In this document: one piece after another, positions 1-10,187 of the stretch
Layout: every line of letters begins with the position of its first letter
How positions within the stretch are numbered: the first letter of the stretch is position 1
Notes under the pieces: model-generated
What the model was told of the DNA's origin: nothing
Databases searched by the model: none
The model's input: only the letters and a program-made list of their open reading frames with translations
NCBI RefSeq assembly: GCF_004014775.2
Contig: NZ_CP042808.1
Location: 1-64,000 of the forward strand
From: Acetobacter oryzoeni
Lineage (GTDB): Bacteria; Pseudomonadota; Alphaproteobacteria; Acetobacterales; Acetobacteraceae
Length of the DNA stretch: 64,000 bases
Direction: 5' to 3'
Translations under genes and position numbers: made by a program

Positions 1-2768
1 TGCTGCTCAAACGTGGCAAGAGTAGCTTTGTTTGGATTCACATAGTCCTGCATAAATCCGGGTGTATCCAGAAGGTTTTCTACCGCCATCTGCAAGGTTT
101 CGGGCCTGCCATCTATAGGAATAAGGGTGCCATTCACCCCATCCTCAATATCCTCTGCTTGGCCGCCAGGAGCGGTAGAGATCACCCATACATCGCGCGA
201 TAATGCTTCACGCACAGTTAAACCATAGCTTTCCTTCCACTGAGAAGGAAACAGAAGCACATCAATGCTATTGAAAAACGCGTCTATCGTTTCACGCGTA
301 TAGGCTGGAATTGTGGAAACCTGCCCCTGTGTTTTCCATGCTCCTGTATAAACAGATTTGATACCAAGATTAAGCTTGTTATCAACGATAAGCAGTTCCC
401 AATCATCTCGTTTCAGCGATTCAAAGGCACGCTTTACAAGAGAGTACCCTTTTATTTCTTCCTTACCTCCAACATAGCCAAACCGCAGCTTTTGGCCTGC
501 TGCTCGGGGCGCATGAGGAGATTTGGGCCACAAAAACCCGTTCCGGTTCACACAAATTTTGTCTGCTGGCATTCCATTCGCAATAAAAAGCGCACGGTGT
601 TCGGCACTAGGTGTCAGCAGCAATGCCGCATGTTGCATAGCCGTTGTCATCAATATCTGACGTTCAGCCAAATGCCGTGCATGAGGCACACAAAGCTGGC
701 ACGTGTGCAGATTGATTTTTTCTTGGAAGCAATAATGTCCATCGGCTTTTACCATGAACTGCCGTTCACACAGCCACCACGCATCATGCAGAGTGATTAC
801 ATAAGGAATATTTTTTTCCATACATACTCTTACACAGCCTAAGCCCAACCCTTGTGTTGCATGAAAATGCACAACCGAAGGGCGAAAAGCCTCCACCCAC
901 TTTTTAAAGGCCTGCGTGCCATGAGTATTATCCAAACCAGCTATGGAATCATGATCTGAGGGAGTGAAAACACCTAGAATATCTGTATTTTCCATACAGT
1001 AGCGAATGCTGGATTTTCCACGTTCAGGCAAAGCTGGACAGGAAGTAAACACCGCAACCTTTGCGTTTTCCTGCCGCTGAAGCTGGCGTGTCATTTCTTC
1101 AGCAACAAATGTTGCACCACCAAATGAACGTGGCTCATAATAAATATTTACGCATAAAATACGAAGTTCTGGTGCTTGTTGAACATCCGGCTTACCAAAT
1201 ACTGGCAACACCTGATTTTTCACAATAGCTTCCGGGCTGTAATGGCCCAGAACATCCTTACGCGCTTGATCGCCTATTGTGCTTCGTAATGTACTATCTG
1301 CCGCAAGCTTTAAAATAGCATCGCGCCATTCTGCATCTGCCTGCGCAACAAGCCCATTTTTGCCATCCTGTACAATCTGCATAAATGCATCACGTGGTGA
1401 ACAGATCACCGGCAGGCTTAAAACGGCGGCTTCCAGAAATTTGATATTACTTTTGGCATCATTAAAAATTGTTGGTTCAAGCGGCGCGATCGTAATATCT
1501 GCCTGCGCCAACAACTTCATATAGGCTGCGTAATCCAAACCCGTTTGAGTTTGTACACGGTCACCCATCGCATCAAACTCTGATGGCAGAGTAAGATCAC
1601 CAATAATATGGAGTGTCAGCCGTGTATCTACCTGCATAGCGGCAAGAATACCTGTTGCTGCCAACCTGAAATCTGCATCATGTGTACGCGTGCCAGAACC
1701 ATACACAATACGTATCTCACACTGCGTATCATGCTGGGGCACACCCTCCCGCTGAATGGCCGCCACTACATCCAGAGTCTGTTGATCCAGTGCATTCTCT
1801 ATAACAACAGTGTGCTCAATTCCGGCTTTTTGCATAGCTTGAGCCAGCACACGCGTAGAAGCTATAGCCTTATCGCAAGACAACAAACATTTACGAAAAA
1901 GCCGAACGCCAAAAAGGAGTTCTTCTTGCTCCTGCCTATCCAAGCTGGCCAGATTTCCATTCTGCTTATAATCTTCGGCAGAAAAGATAAGGTCATCCAC
2001 CTCCCACCATGGAGAAAGTTCTAGCCGCCTTGCTTCCTTAAGAAGCGCTTCAACCGCTGGAAAAGCCGGAACACGATAAAAAATAATCTCTGTACAGACC
2101 TGAAGAGCAGAAAGAGCTTCTTCCGTTTCTCGCCAATCAACAACGTCTACAAGCCAGCCTAAAGACCGTAGTTGCTCTTCTTTCTGCCAAACGCGGTATT
2201 TGGCACATTGGCGCAAAGATAACTCTGCAATAATGAGTATCCGGGGCGTAAAATCTTTCAATCGTTCCTGACTAATATGTGCAGAATAAACCTGATTTAT
2301 TTTTTCTTCATGCGTCAAACTGCTTGTGGTTTTCTTGGACCTATCATCAGCATTTGTAACAACCGGGGCTGGTTTACGTTCAAATAGACGCTCAGCAGCA
2401 CGGCCAATAGATGAACGTGCCAGACGGTGGGAAATACGAAACCGTATTCCTGCAGCACCTTCATCCTGATAAATTTCTTGCAGTCTATGGTAAACATCTG
2501 AGATTTTTCGGCCGGTTGGTAACTGACCCTTACTTAAATGGCGAGCTATTCTTAACGGAGCCGTAAGACGCCAAGATAACGTATGCTGCCAGATGCTAAG
2601 TTGATGTTGTGATTGTGAAAGTTCATGCCGAAGGTAAGATGCTTCATAAGCTATGCCATCCATACGCATAGCCTGAATACGCATACTGGCCCGATAACTG
2701 GCGGTAAGCGCTTCTTCGGTAGATTGCTGCTTTTCAGGCGTGTCACTCGGCAGTTTAGCATACGCCAT
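1..2768 (-). CDS. large two-domain glycosyltransferase (GT4-like), 3' end outside window
   Basis: Translating the minus strand from the ATG at 2768 gives one open frame of over 900 residues with no stop before the window edge, so the C-terminus is missing. The N-terminal 100 residues are Gln/Arg-rich and helical. A first GT-B-like domain follows, with a YGSGTRTHDADF segment and a later IAPLEPTIFNDAKSNIKFLEAA segment typical of GT4 nucleotide-sugar binding. A second, GT4-like domain contains VVHFHATQGLGLG and FPSQWKESYGLTVREAL. The product probably transfers sugars to a cell-surface glycan or protein at the inner face of the membrane. Its first GT domain resembles the one encoded at 4640-7666. 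It lies directly downstream of the RTX-like gene, on the same strand but behind a terminator. Sugar donor and acceptor cannot be read from sequence. Confidence 0.85.
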   Translation of the reverse strand, partial: MAYAKLPSDTPEKQQSTEEALTASYRASMRIQAMRMDGIAYEASYLRHELSQSQHQLSIWQHTLSWRLTAPLRIARHLSKGQLPTGRKISDVYHRLQEIYQDEGAAGIRFRISHRLARSSIGRAAERLFERKPAPVVTNADDRSKKTTSSLTHEEKINQVYSAHISQERLKDFTPRILIIAELSLRQCAKYRVWQKEEQLRSLGWLVDVVDWRETEEALSALQVCTEIIFYRVPAFPAVEALLKEARRLELSPWWEVDDLIFSAEDYKQNGNLASLDRQEQEELLFGVRLFRKCLLSCDKAIASTRVLAQAMQKAGIEHTVVIENALDQQTLDVVAAIQREGVPQHDTQCEIRIVYGSGTRTHDADFRLAATGILAAMQVDTRLTLHIIGDLTLPSEFDAMGDRVQTQTGLDYAAYMKLLAQADITIAPLEPTIFNDAKSNIKFLEAAVLSLPVICSPRDAFMQIVQDGKNGLVAQADAEWRDAILKLAADSTLRSTIGDQARKDVLGHYSPEAIVKNQVLPVFGKPDVQQAPELRILCVNIYYEPRSFGGATFVAEEMTRQLQRQENAKVAVFTSCPALPERGKSSIRYCMENTDILGVFTPSDHDSIAGLDNTHGTQAFKKWVEAFRPSVVHFHATQGLGLGCVRVCMEKNIPYVITLHDAWWLCERQFMVKADGHYCFQEKINLHTCQLCVPHARHLAERQILMTTAMQHAALLLTPSAEHRALFIANGMPADKICVNRNGFLWPKSPHAPRAAGQKLRFGYVGGKEEIKGYSLVKRAFESLKRDDWELLIVDNKLNLGIKSVYTGAWKTQGQVSTIPAYTRETIDAFFNSIDVLLFPSQWKESYGLTVREALSRDVWVISTAPGGQAEDIEDGVNGTLIPIDGRPETLQMAVENLLDTPGFMQDYVNPNKATLATFEQ

Positions 2769-2830
2769 GAGCTTTAATTCTTTCACAATACTTCAAGAAT
2801 ATCACACAATCTTTTTATACAACCTATTTT

Positions 2831-2864
2831 AAAAAGAAAAGCCGGACCCTAAGGCCCGGCTTTC
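2831..2864 (-). terminator. rho-independent terminator of the RTX-like gene
   Basis: A GC-rich hairpin (AAGCCGG arms with one mismatch and a CTAA-type loop) lies about 35 bp past the stop at 2899 and is followed, on the minus strand, by TTTTCTTTTT. It separates the RTX-like gene from the downstream glycosyltransferase. Confidence 0.85.
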
Positions 2865-2898
2865 CTTTTAAGCAAGAACGTAAACCTGTTCTAAAGAC

Positions 2899-4320
2899 TT
2901 ACTTCAGACCAGAAAACTGGTTTTCGTTCAGGGTATCAACGTTCACAAATGTAATCTGGCTGTGGTCAGACAGAGTAATTGTGGTGTTGTTACCGTTATG
3001 TGTTGCTTTATCCAGAACGTCTGCCTGGAAAGAAGCTTTGGTGTAGTCGTAGTCAACCAGCAGAACAGAGTTGTTAGCTGCGCTACCAAAGTCCTGAATG
3101 GTGTAATCTGCGCCAGCAACGCTGTTACGGAAACCGAACACGTTAGCTGCACCACTACCACCTTCCAGGGTAGCATTGCCTACACCGGCAACCAACGTAT
3201 CGGAACCCGTGCCTCCGATGAAGGTCTGAGTGCCTGTTGTGCCTGCGTTGTTACCGAATGCTTGAAACCCGAATGCAGAAGATGCACCATTAAGCGTTTC
3301 GTTACCATCGTTTGCAACGAACAGGTTGTTCGCACCTGCTCCATTGATATAGCCCTGCTGACTCGCATCTACATGGATATCCAGCCCGTTAGAGCCGAAA
3401 ATGGTTGCGTGACCAGCCGTAATAGTGGTTTCGCCTGTGCCGCCAATAAAAGTAAGATTATCGGAAACATTAATCAGCGCAGAATCAGTGTTTTCAGTCT
3501 GCAGGTTACCATGAGCAGCAGAAACCGTGCTGTTCTGGCCACCTTTAACAGTGCCTGTTGCACCCGAGAAGTTAATATAATCTAGAGAACCACCGGTAAC
3601 GGTGGAAGCACCGCCAACCGTGATCTTCTGGCTACCATTGGAATCTACAACCAAGGAATTATCAGACAACTGAACAGTGGAACTGCTACCAGACAGAGTA
3701 ACGCTCTGACGACCAGAAGTTGCTGTAATGGTGTCCTGACCATCGGAATGGACATAGTTGATGCCCGAACCCAGATCGATGGTGTTGTGTCCCAAACCAG
3801 CAGAGATGGTGTTGTTCCCTGCACCACTATTCACTGTATCATCACCGTTGCCGGTCATGATGTCCCAGTTGCCTGCGGTGGGCTGATTGTTGCCCTGGAA
3901 CAGGTTATCGCCAGACCCAGCCAGAAACTGGCCAGTCTGATCGCCTGCACGAAAAGCAATACCTGTATTGGTGCCACCAAGAACGGTCATGCTTTTGACG
4001 CTACCGCCAGTTGCATTAATGTTCACCCTGCCATCAAGGGCAACACCAGGCTGTGTTTCGGCATCAGAACCAATGCTCAGATACTCAACATTACCAGCAA
4101 CGCTGTAAGAGCCCGCAGAGGTGATAACCCCATAACCGGCTTTGTTGCCCGCGCTAAAGGTTGTATCTCCAGCAGCAAGATTCTGTCCATCAAGAGTGCT
4201 GATGACTGAGCTCAACTGGTTCGACAGGTCAGTGGCCTGGTTGTACAGGGCCGAATTCTGTGCGCCGTCTACGGTAACCTGAACATTACCGGACGCACCG
4301 ACAACCGTGATAATCGGCAT
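2899..4320 (-). CDS. RTX-like repeat protein, probably secreted
   Basis: The 473-residue product is Gly/Asn/Thr/Ser/Asp-rich and almost free of Lys, Cys and Trp. The middle has degenerate glycine-aspartate repeats such as GNGDDTVNSGAGNNTISAG, and a later block reads GGTGSDTLVAGVGNATLEGG, close to the Ca-binding GGxGxDxxx nonapeptide. There is no N-terminal signal peptide. The C-terminal 80 residues (DFGSAANNSVLLVDYDY onward) resemble the uncleaved end region of type I secretion substrates. A surface or extracellular adhesin/S-layer-like role is inferred. Both flanking genes encode glycosyltransferases, which suggests the protein is glycosylated or helps build a glycan surface. No type I exporter is seen in the window. 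Confidence 0.75.
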   Translation of the reverse strand: MPIITVVGASGNVQVTVDGAQNSALYNQATDLSNQLSSVISTLDGQNLAAGDTTFSAGNKAGYGVITSAGSYSVAGNVEYLSIGSDAETQPGVALDGRVNINATGGSVKSMTVLGGTNTGIAFRAGDQTGQFLAGSGDNLFQGNNQPTAGNWDIMTGNGDDTVNSGAGNNTISAGLGHNTIDLGSGINYVHSDGQDTITATSGRQSVTLSGSSSTVQLSDNSLVVDSNGSQKITVGGASTVTGGSLDYINFSGATGTVKGGQNSTVSAAHGNLQTENTDSALINVSDNLTFIGGTGETTITAGHATIFGSNGLDIHVDASQQGYINGAGANNLFVANDGNETLNGASSAFGFQAFGNNAGTTGTQTFIGGTGSDTLVAGVGNATLEGGSGAANVFGFRNSVAGADYTIQDFGSAANNSVLLVDYDYTKASFQADVLDKATHNGNNTTITLSDHSQITFVNVDTLNENQFSGLK

Positions 4321-4639
4321 GTATCCGTCCTTTATTCTTACATTTTGCCGCGCTAGCCAGAAATTCCAACCCGCCTACGGCAATCTAACGCTATCTTTTC
4401 CTGCTTCGCAAAATACTGCACGAAACACAAGCAGATTATAGTGTTATTACCTAGCTAACGGTTGATATTGTAGAGCATTACCAACCATTCGCACTGTAAG
4501 AAATTTCCTTCCTTGATGAAATAAAAAAACATCTAATCTATAGTGACAAATACTTATAATTTTCTCGATAGCTGTATAAAATAGTCCATCAATATCGTTT
4601 GCAATTTTTTATCTTTATCAATGGACTCGTGTCAGACAT
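4321..4639. other. AT-rich divergent promoter region
   Basis: This 319-bp gap separates the divergent RTX-like and glycosyltransferase genes. It is clearly AT-richer than the genes on either side, especially 4500-4620, and contains TATAGT/TATAAT-like hexamers. No ORF, tRNA or strong hairpin was found. Promoters for both genes are expected here, but I cannot place a -35/-10 pair with confidence. Confidence 0.5.
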
Positions 4640-7600
4640 ATGCCTGTACCGTCTTTTCCCCTTCTTGAATCTCTCTCATCAGTAGAGAATTCTCCACTTT
4701 TTACTCCTGTCGTACTGATACAGAATAGTACATCTGGATGCGAAAACATCCCTTTTCTGACATGGATTCTTAAAGAATCTTTTTTTAGAGGATTATTATT
4801 AGTCGGAAGTAGCCTTTCCATTAGGGAAACCTTAAGTTTTAGCCTCAATCTTCATCCCTCATCTTTCCAGCTAGCCTTCCAAACGCATTTTCCATCTTCA
4901 ATCACGCAAAATAATCTGACTATTTATATTGCTGCCAGCATGTGGCAATCGGCAGAATCTATCCAAGAACTTCTCAACTCCGCCCCCAAAGGCACTCTTC
5001 TTCTATTGGAAGATATAAAAGACTCGTCTCATATAGAAGCATGGAAACATCTTTCCAGCCTCTTTCCAGCCTTTGCATTCTCACAGGGAAATGGATTGGG
5101 TGTTCTAGCCATTGCCGAGATGCCCTGTCTATTTCCTTTGCTCACACCAGATTCCCAACTTTCGGATGCAGAAAAAACCACCAAAAATCTGCTGCGTGAA
5201 CGCTTCGCCTTTGCTGGAAATTTCTGGTTCAACAAAACACTTCTAACGACCGCCGATTCCCGGATAAATGCGCTCAAACAGGATCTGGTACAAACACGTA
5301 GTCGCGTTTTTTCCCAGCACATGCTGACGCACTCTCTTAACAGCCAGATAAGGGGGCTAATTACATATATAAAGTCATTAAAACAAACCTACTCCTCTTA
5401 CAACCAGCACATTCATGATGTGTGGAGCCGGTTCGCGCAGGAGGTTCTTGAGCGGACTGAAGCGCAAAATGCGCTTAAAACGTATCTCTCAACACCTTCC
5501 GGCGTTATTCGTTCTATTGCTCGCGCCTTGGTAAAAGGGGGGATTGTTCCATACGTGCCAGACCTACCCCAACCACCTCAGGTAGAGCCCCTGCCTCACC
5601 TTCCTCCGGCTCCAGAACCCCTCTTACTTGAGCACAGTTCAACTGTGGCTCTTACTTTTCGTGAAGTTCAAGAATCCACCCCTGTTTCAGCCCCTGTCCC
5701 TTTTTCACGATCTTCTGGTTTCAATGTCCTTTTTGTGGCTGGTGAACCAGATTCCCCGGGCGTAAATTACCGTTGTATCCGCAATGCAGCCACCTGTTCT
5801 CTTGCTGGTTTTCCCGCACAATGGAAGCGCTGTGCAGACGTTGGCCCAGATGATATCAACTGGGCAGATGTCATGGTTTTGTGGCGTGTGGAATTCAGTG
5901 GTCATGTAGACATCATGTTGCGGCTGGCACGAGAACAGAACATTACCATTATTTTTGATACAGATGACCTTACATTTATTCCTAACCTTGCTCGTATGGA
6001 TATCATTGATGGCATACGCAGTATCGGCGCAACAGAACAACGTATTGAAACAGTCTTTACAGATATGCAGCGCACCCTTTTGCGCACAGATATTGGCTTT
6101 GCTCCAACAGATACCTTAGCAGATGCCATGCGAGTGTATCAGCCTGTTACCTATACTGTACCCAATACATATAATGCAGAATGCCTAGCTTTAAGCCGCA
6201 AAGCATATCGTATACGCCAGCTAAATCCTGCTGAACAGGTCATCCGTATCGGCTACGCAACAGGCTCGCGCACACATCAGAAAGACTTTGCTCAAGTTAG
6301 TGGTGTTCTTGCACGCTTATTACAGGAAAAACCCAACCTCCGGCTTGTGCTCTTCCGTGAAACAGGAAACCATCGGCCCGTTCTACTCATGAACGAGTTT
6401 CCTGAATTCGAACCTGTGCGTGACCAGATAGAATGGCGAGACATGTGCTCCTTGCCTGCTCTTCCTTCTGAACTGGCGCGCTTTGATATTTCAATTGCGC
6501 CGCTTGAAACACAGAATCCATTCTGTAACGCCAAAAGTGAATTAAAATTCTTTGAAGCCGCTTTAGCTGGCGTGCCTTCCATTGTTTCCCCAACCGCGCC
6601 CTTCCGCCAATGCGTGGAAAACGGCCGCACAGGCCTGTTTGCCTCCACGCCGGATGAGTGGGAAACCGCGTTACGCACACTTATTGAGAATCCAGATTTA
6701 CGCCATCGTATGGCGCGCGATGCCTATCATGCTGTCATGTGGCACTTTGGCCCCCAACGTCAGGCCATTCTTCTGGGCACTATTATGGAAAGCCTGAAAG
6801 GAGAAAAACAGGCCGCCCAAACTGCTGAAATGCAGATTGCACGCGGCAATTACTTGGCGCGCAATCTACCAGATATTCCTGAATGTACCGTAATGTTCCT
6901 GCATGATGCCCTGCAAGAAGCAAACGTTACCGTTATTATTACATCTTATAACTACGAAAGCTTTATTCTTGAGGCACTAGAATCCGTTCGGCTGCAAACC
7001 ATCCCAACCCTTGATCTTGTTGTTGTTGATGATGGATCCACAGATGGATCCATCAGCCTGATCAAAAGCTGGATGGAAAAACAGACGGCGCGCTTTAACC
7101 GCCTTGTTCTGCTTCAAACCAATACCAATGCAGGGTTGGGCGGTGCACGTAACTGTGGCGTTACCTATGCTGAAACCCCATTCTTTCTGCCGTTAGATGC
7201 AGATAATCGGCTTTTACCGCATGCCTGTGAAACACTCATCAACGCCACAGATGGGTTAACCGCTTACGCCTACCCAATTATTCAGCAATTTGGAGACCCA
7301 GCCCAACACCCAACATTGGGGCAGGAACCTTTCCGCCCCATGCAACTGGTTGCTGGAAATTACATTGATGCCATGGCGCTGGTAGCTAAATGGGCATGGG
7401 CTGCCGCCGGTGGTTACTATGTCAGCCGGGATGCAATGGGATGGGAGGATTATGACCTCTGGTGCACCATGGCCGAATACGGTTTACGCGGCACCCATGT
7501 GCCAGAAGTTCTGGCGGAATATCGCGTACATCAAACATCCATGACCAACAATGTGACAGAAAAAATGGCGCATAAACAGCGCGTAGTCTCATTGGTAGAA

Positions 7601-7666
7601 GCACGCCATCCGTGGATCAGGCTGGTGCAAAAAAGCGCCAAACAGCGTGAGGTTACAACAAGCTAA
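4640..7666 (+). CDS. multi-domain glycosyltransferase (GT4-like plus C-terminal GT2)
   Basis: This 1008-residue protein has an N-terminal region of about 360 residues with no recognisable motif and a Pro-rich linker near 310-340. A GT-B domain of GT4 type follows at about 365-740 (NVLFVAGEPDSPGVNYRC, then RIGYATGSRTHQKDF, then CNAKSELKFFEAALAGVPSIVSP). The C-terminal GT2 domain is at about 755-990: VTVIITSYNYESFILEAL, the nucleotide-binding VVDDGSTDGS, a DADN metal-binding DxD-like motif and a WEDYDLW segment. One chain could therefore add two sugars. The GT4 part resembles the divergent neighbour at 1-2768, pointing to duplication. No membrane segments are evident, so it probably works in the cytoplasm on a surface polymer or glycoprotein. 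The start has little Shine-Dalgarno support. Confidence 0.88.
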   Translation: MPVPSFPLLESLSSVENSPLFTPVVLIQNSTSGCENIPFLTWILKESFFRGLLLVGSSLSIRETLSFSLNLHPSSFQLAFQTHFPSSITQNNLTIYIAASMWQSAESIQELLNSAPKGTLLLLEDIKDSSHIEAWKHLSSLFPAFAFSQGNGLGVLAIAEMPCLFPLLTPDSQLSDAEKTTKNLLRERFAFAGNFWFNKTLLTTADSRINALKQDLVQTRSRVFSQHMLTHSLNSQIRGLITYIKSLKQTYSSYNQHIHDVWSRFAQEVLERTEAQNALKTYLSTPSGVIRSIARALVKGGIVPYVPDLPQPPQVEPLPHLPPAPEPLLLEHSSTVALTFREVQESTPVSAPVPFSRSSGFNVLFVAGEPDSPGVNYRCIRNAATCSLAGFPAQWKRCADVGPDDINWADVMVLWRVEFSGHVDIMLRLAREQNITIIFDTDDLTFIPNLARMDIIDGIRSIGATEQRIETVFTDMQRTLLRTDIGFAPTDTLADAMRVYQPVTYTVPNTYNAECLALSRKAYRIRQLNPAEQVIRIGYATGSRTHQKDFAQVSGVLARLLQEKPNLRLVLFRETGNHRPVLLMNEFPEFEPVRDQIEWRDMCSLPALPSELARFDISIAPLETQNPFCNAKSELKFFEAALAGVPSIVSPTAPFRQCVENGRTGLFASTPDEWETALRTLIENPDLRHRMARDAYHAVMWHFGPQRQAILLGTIMESLKGEKQAAQTAEMQIARGNYLARNLPDIPECTVMFLHDALQEANVTVIITSYNYESFILEALESVRLQTIPTLDLVVVDDGSTDGSISLIKSWMEKQTARFNRLVLLQTNTNAGLGGARNCGVTYAETPFFLPLDADNRLLPHACETLINATDGLTAYAYPIIQQFGDPAQHPTLGQEPFRPMQLVAGNYIDAMALVAKWAWAAAGGYYVSRDAMGWEDYDLWCTMAEYGLRGTHVPEVLAEYRVHQTSMTNNVTEKMAHKQRVVSLVEARHPWIRLVQKSAKQREVTTS

Positions 7667-7682
7667 AAATTACGAATAAAAA

Positions 7683-7724
7683 TGCTGAGCCCACAAGCAG
7701 GTAGACTGTTTGTGTGGCTTAGCT
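7683..7724. terminator. imperfect inverted repeat, likely bidirectional terminator
   Basis: About 16-bp imperfect arms (CTGAGCC...CAG and CTG...GGCTTAG) lie 15 bp past the glycosyltransferase stop. T-rich DNA follows on both strands: CTTTTGGCTTT on the plus strand and ATTTTTATTCG on the minus strand. It could end both the glycosyltransferase mRNA and the convergent tRNA-Gly transcript. Confidence 0.5.
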
Positions 7725-7807
7725 TTTGGCTTTATGAAATAAGCCAAAAAAAAACAGAACCCCATTTCTGGAATTCTGTAAACCGCTCTGATTTTCTTGG
7801 GAAAATC

Positions 7808-7882
7808 TGGAGCGGGCGATGGGATTCGAACCCACGACCCCAACCTTGGCAAGGTTGTGCTCTACCCCTGAGCTACGCCCGC
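7808..7882 (-). tRNA. tRNA-Gly (anticodon GCC)
   Basis: The minus strand folds as a cloverleaf with acceptor arms GCGGGCG/CGCCCGC, a 7-nt anticodon loop TTGCCAA on a CAACC/GGTTG stem, and a GTTCGAATC T-loop. CCA is encoded at 7810-7808. The anticodon GCC reads glycine GGC/GGU codons. Confidence 0.97.
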
Positions 7883-8066
7883 ATTGGATGGGCTCCTTTT
7901 ACGGATGATCATTTAGGTTGGCAAGAGGGAAAATGAAAAAAAATGCCTGAATGTGCATTTTCTTTCTTCCGCCCTGTCCTACTTGTGTTGGAAAGGGCTG
8001 TTGGCGCTTTTCAGCCTGTGCTGATACTGATGCTCAAACGCTTTTGCGCCGCAAGGAAGGAAAACC

Positions 8067-10112
8067 GTGTCTGCTTCCATGTTCCGATCCCTTTACCATC
8101 AGGGATTTGCCCGCGTAGCCGCCTGCACCTTGCCCGTAGCACTGGCAAACCCGGCCATAAACGCACAGCGTATCTTGGAATCTGCCTCCGCATCTGCCGC
8201 AGATGGTACGGTTTTGTGTGTATTCCCTGAACTGGGGCTATGCGGATATACGCTGGAAGACCTGCTGCAACAGGAAGCCCTTCTGGCAGAAACCAGAAAA
8301 GTTCTTCTTTCCTTGGCTCAGGCTTCTGCCGCGCTGTGCCCTGTGCTGGTAGTGGGCGCACCCCTGTTATGGAAGAACGCACTTTATAACTGCGCAGTTG
8401 TTATACATTCCGGCAAAATTCTGGGGGTAGTGCCTAAAAGCTATATTCCCAATTACCGAGAATTCTATGAAGCACGGCACTTTCGCCCAGGCGCAGATAT
8501 TCGCGGGCAGACAATAGAGATTGATGGCCATACCGTGCCATTTGGGGTGGACCTCCTGTTTGAAGCAGAAGATGTACCCTCATTCTGCCTGAGTGTAGAA
8601 ATTTGTGAAGATATGTGGGTGCCTATCCCGCCTTCGGCACATGCGGCACTGGCTGGCGCCACAATTATCGCCAACCTTTCAGCTAGCGACATTACAGTTG
8701 GCAAAGCAGAAACCCGGAACATGCTGTGCCAATCGCTTTCTGCCCGTAATATTGCTGCCTACCTTTATACTGCTGCGGGGGAAGGTGAATCCACCACGGA
8801 TCTGGCATGGGATGGCCAAACTGCCATTTTTGAAAATGGCAGTTTGCTTGCCGCGAGCGAACGCTTCCCCTCCGGCACGACCACTGTAATTGCCGATGTG
8901 GATCTGACACTTTTGCGGCAAGAGCGCCTACGTATGGGAAGCTTTGCTGATGCAGCACACCAAGAAAATACAGAGATATGGCGGCGCATTCGCTTTACCT
9001 TAGTGCCTCCTTCTGCAAACCTTGGGCTCAAACGGCCCCTTTCCCGCTTTCCATTTGTGCCCGCTGCTCCAGAGCGCCTGGCGCAGGACTGCTTTGAAGC
9101 CTTTACCATTCAGGTATCTGCTCTCAAGCAGCGTCTTAAAACAAGCGGCGTTAAAACCATGGTTATCGGCATTTCCGGTGGGCTGGATTCTACGCACGCC
9201 CTGTTGGTGGCCGTGCGTGCAGCGGATGAACTGGGTTGGCCGCGCAGTGCTGTGCGGGGCTATACAATGCCCGGCTTTGGCACCACGGATAAAACCCTTA
9301 CCAGTGCCAATGCACTGATGGCCCAACTGAACATCACGCACGAAACGTTGGATATTCGCCCGGCTGCGGAACTGATGTTACTCACCATGCGGCACCCTTA
9401 TGCAGATGGGCAGCCCGTGCATGACATTACATTTGAAAATGTTCAGGCAGGTTTGCGCACGGATTTCCTATTCAGGCTCGCCAACCAACATCATGGCATT
9501 GTTATTGGCACAGGAGATCTTTCTGAACTGGCGCTGGGCTGGTGCACCTATGGTGTGGGAGACCAAATGGCGCATTACAATGTGAATGCAGGGTTGCCTA
9601 AAACACTTATCCAGCACCTTATCCGCTGGTGCATTGCTTCGGGCCATTTTGCCACGGCTGTTGGCAAGGTGCTGACAGATGTTCTGGCCACAGAAATTTC
9701 CCCCGAACTCATACCCGTTGGTGAAAACGGCCCACAAAGCACAGAAAGCATTATAGGCCCTTACGCTCTGCATGATTTCGCGCTGTTTTATATCCTGCGC
9801 TACGGTTTCAGCCCATCACGCGTGGCCTTTCTGGCAGAACAGGCTTGGCAGGATGCTTCAACGGGCCAATGGCCTCCGGGTTTTCCTGCATCCGAGCAAA
9901 AAAGCTACGACCTGCCCACCATTCGCCACTGGCTGGAAATATTTGTGCGGCGCTTTTTTGCAACCAGCCAGTTCAAACGCTCGGCCATGCCAAATGGTCC
10001 TAAAGTCATGCCCGGCGGTAACCTTTCCCCCCGCGGAGACTGGCGCGCACCCTCCGATGGCAATGCCCGCCTCTGGCTGGATGATCTGAAGCAGAATGTG
10101 CCCGAAGCCTGA
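8067..10112 (+). CDS. nadE: glutamine-dependent NAD+ synthetase
   Basis: Makes NAD+ from deamido-NAD+ using ATP and glutamine-derived ammonia, the last step of NAD synthesis. The first ~300 residues are a carbon-nitrogen hydrolase domain with the Glu-Lys-Cys triad visible in PELGLCGY (near 54), VPKSYIPNY (near 123) and LSVEICEDMW (near 181). The synthetase domain begins near 345 and carries the PP-loop SGGLDS at about 371. The length of 681 residues fits the long two-domain form. The chosen start is a GTG at 8067 with AAGGAAGG six bases upstream; an in-frame ATG four codons later is an alternative. It precedes the histidine genes on the same strand but is probably an independent unit. Confidence 0.96.
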   Translation: MSASMFRSLYHQGFARVAACTLPVALANPAINAQRILESASASAADGTVLCVFPELGLCGYTLEDLLQQEALLAETRKVLLSLAQASAALCPVLVVGAPLLWKNALYNCAVVIHSGKILGVVPKSYIPNYREFYEARHFRPGADIRGQTIEIDGHTVPFGVDLLFEAEDVPSFCLSVEICEDMWVPIPPSAHAALAGATIIANLSASDITVGKAETRNMLCQSLSARNIAAYLYTAAGEGESTTDLAWDGQTAIFENGSLLAASERFPSGTTTVIADVDLTLLRQERLRMGSFADAAHQENTEIWRRIRFTLVPPSANLGLKRPLSRFPFVPAAPERLAQDCFEAFTIQVSALKQRLKTSGVKTMVIGISGGLDSTHALLVAVRAADELGWPRSAVRGYTMPGFGTTDKTLTSANALMAQLNITHETLDIRPAAELMLLTMRHPYADGQPVHDITFENVQAGLRTDFLFRLANQHHGIVIGTGDLSELALGWCTYGVGDQMAHYNVNAGLPKTLIQHLIRWCIASGHFATAVGKVLTDVLATEISPELIPVGENGPQSTESIIGPYALHDFALFYILRYGFSPSRVAFLAEQAWQDASTGQWPPGFPASEQKSYDLPTIRHWLEIFVRRFFATSQFKRSAMPNGPKVMPGGNLSPRGDWRAPSDGNARLWLDDLKQNVPEA

Positions 10113-10187
10113 GCCATAAAAGAAGGTTTCTACCCACCGCTGCCCAGATGGCGTTACGCCCCATCTTGGGCTATACTGGCCAACATT

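Noticed and set aside
2962..3585. 207-codon plus-strand frame opposite the RTX-like gene
   Set aside because: Cys/Val/Thr-rich shadow of repeat DNA on the other strand; no gene-like composition.
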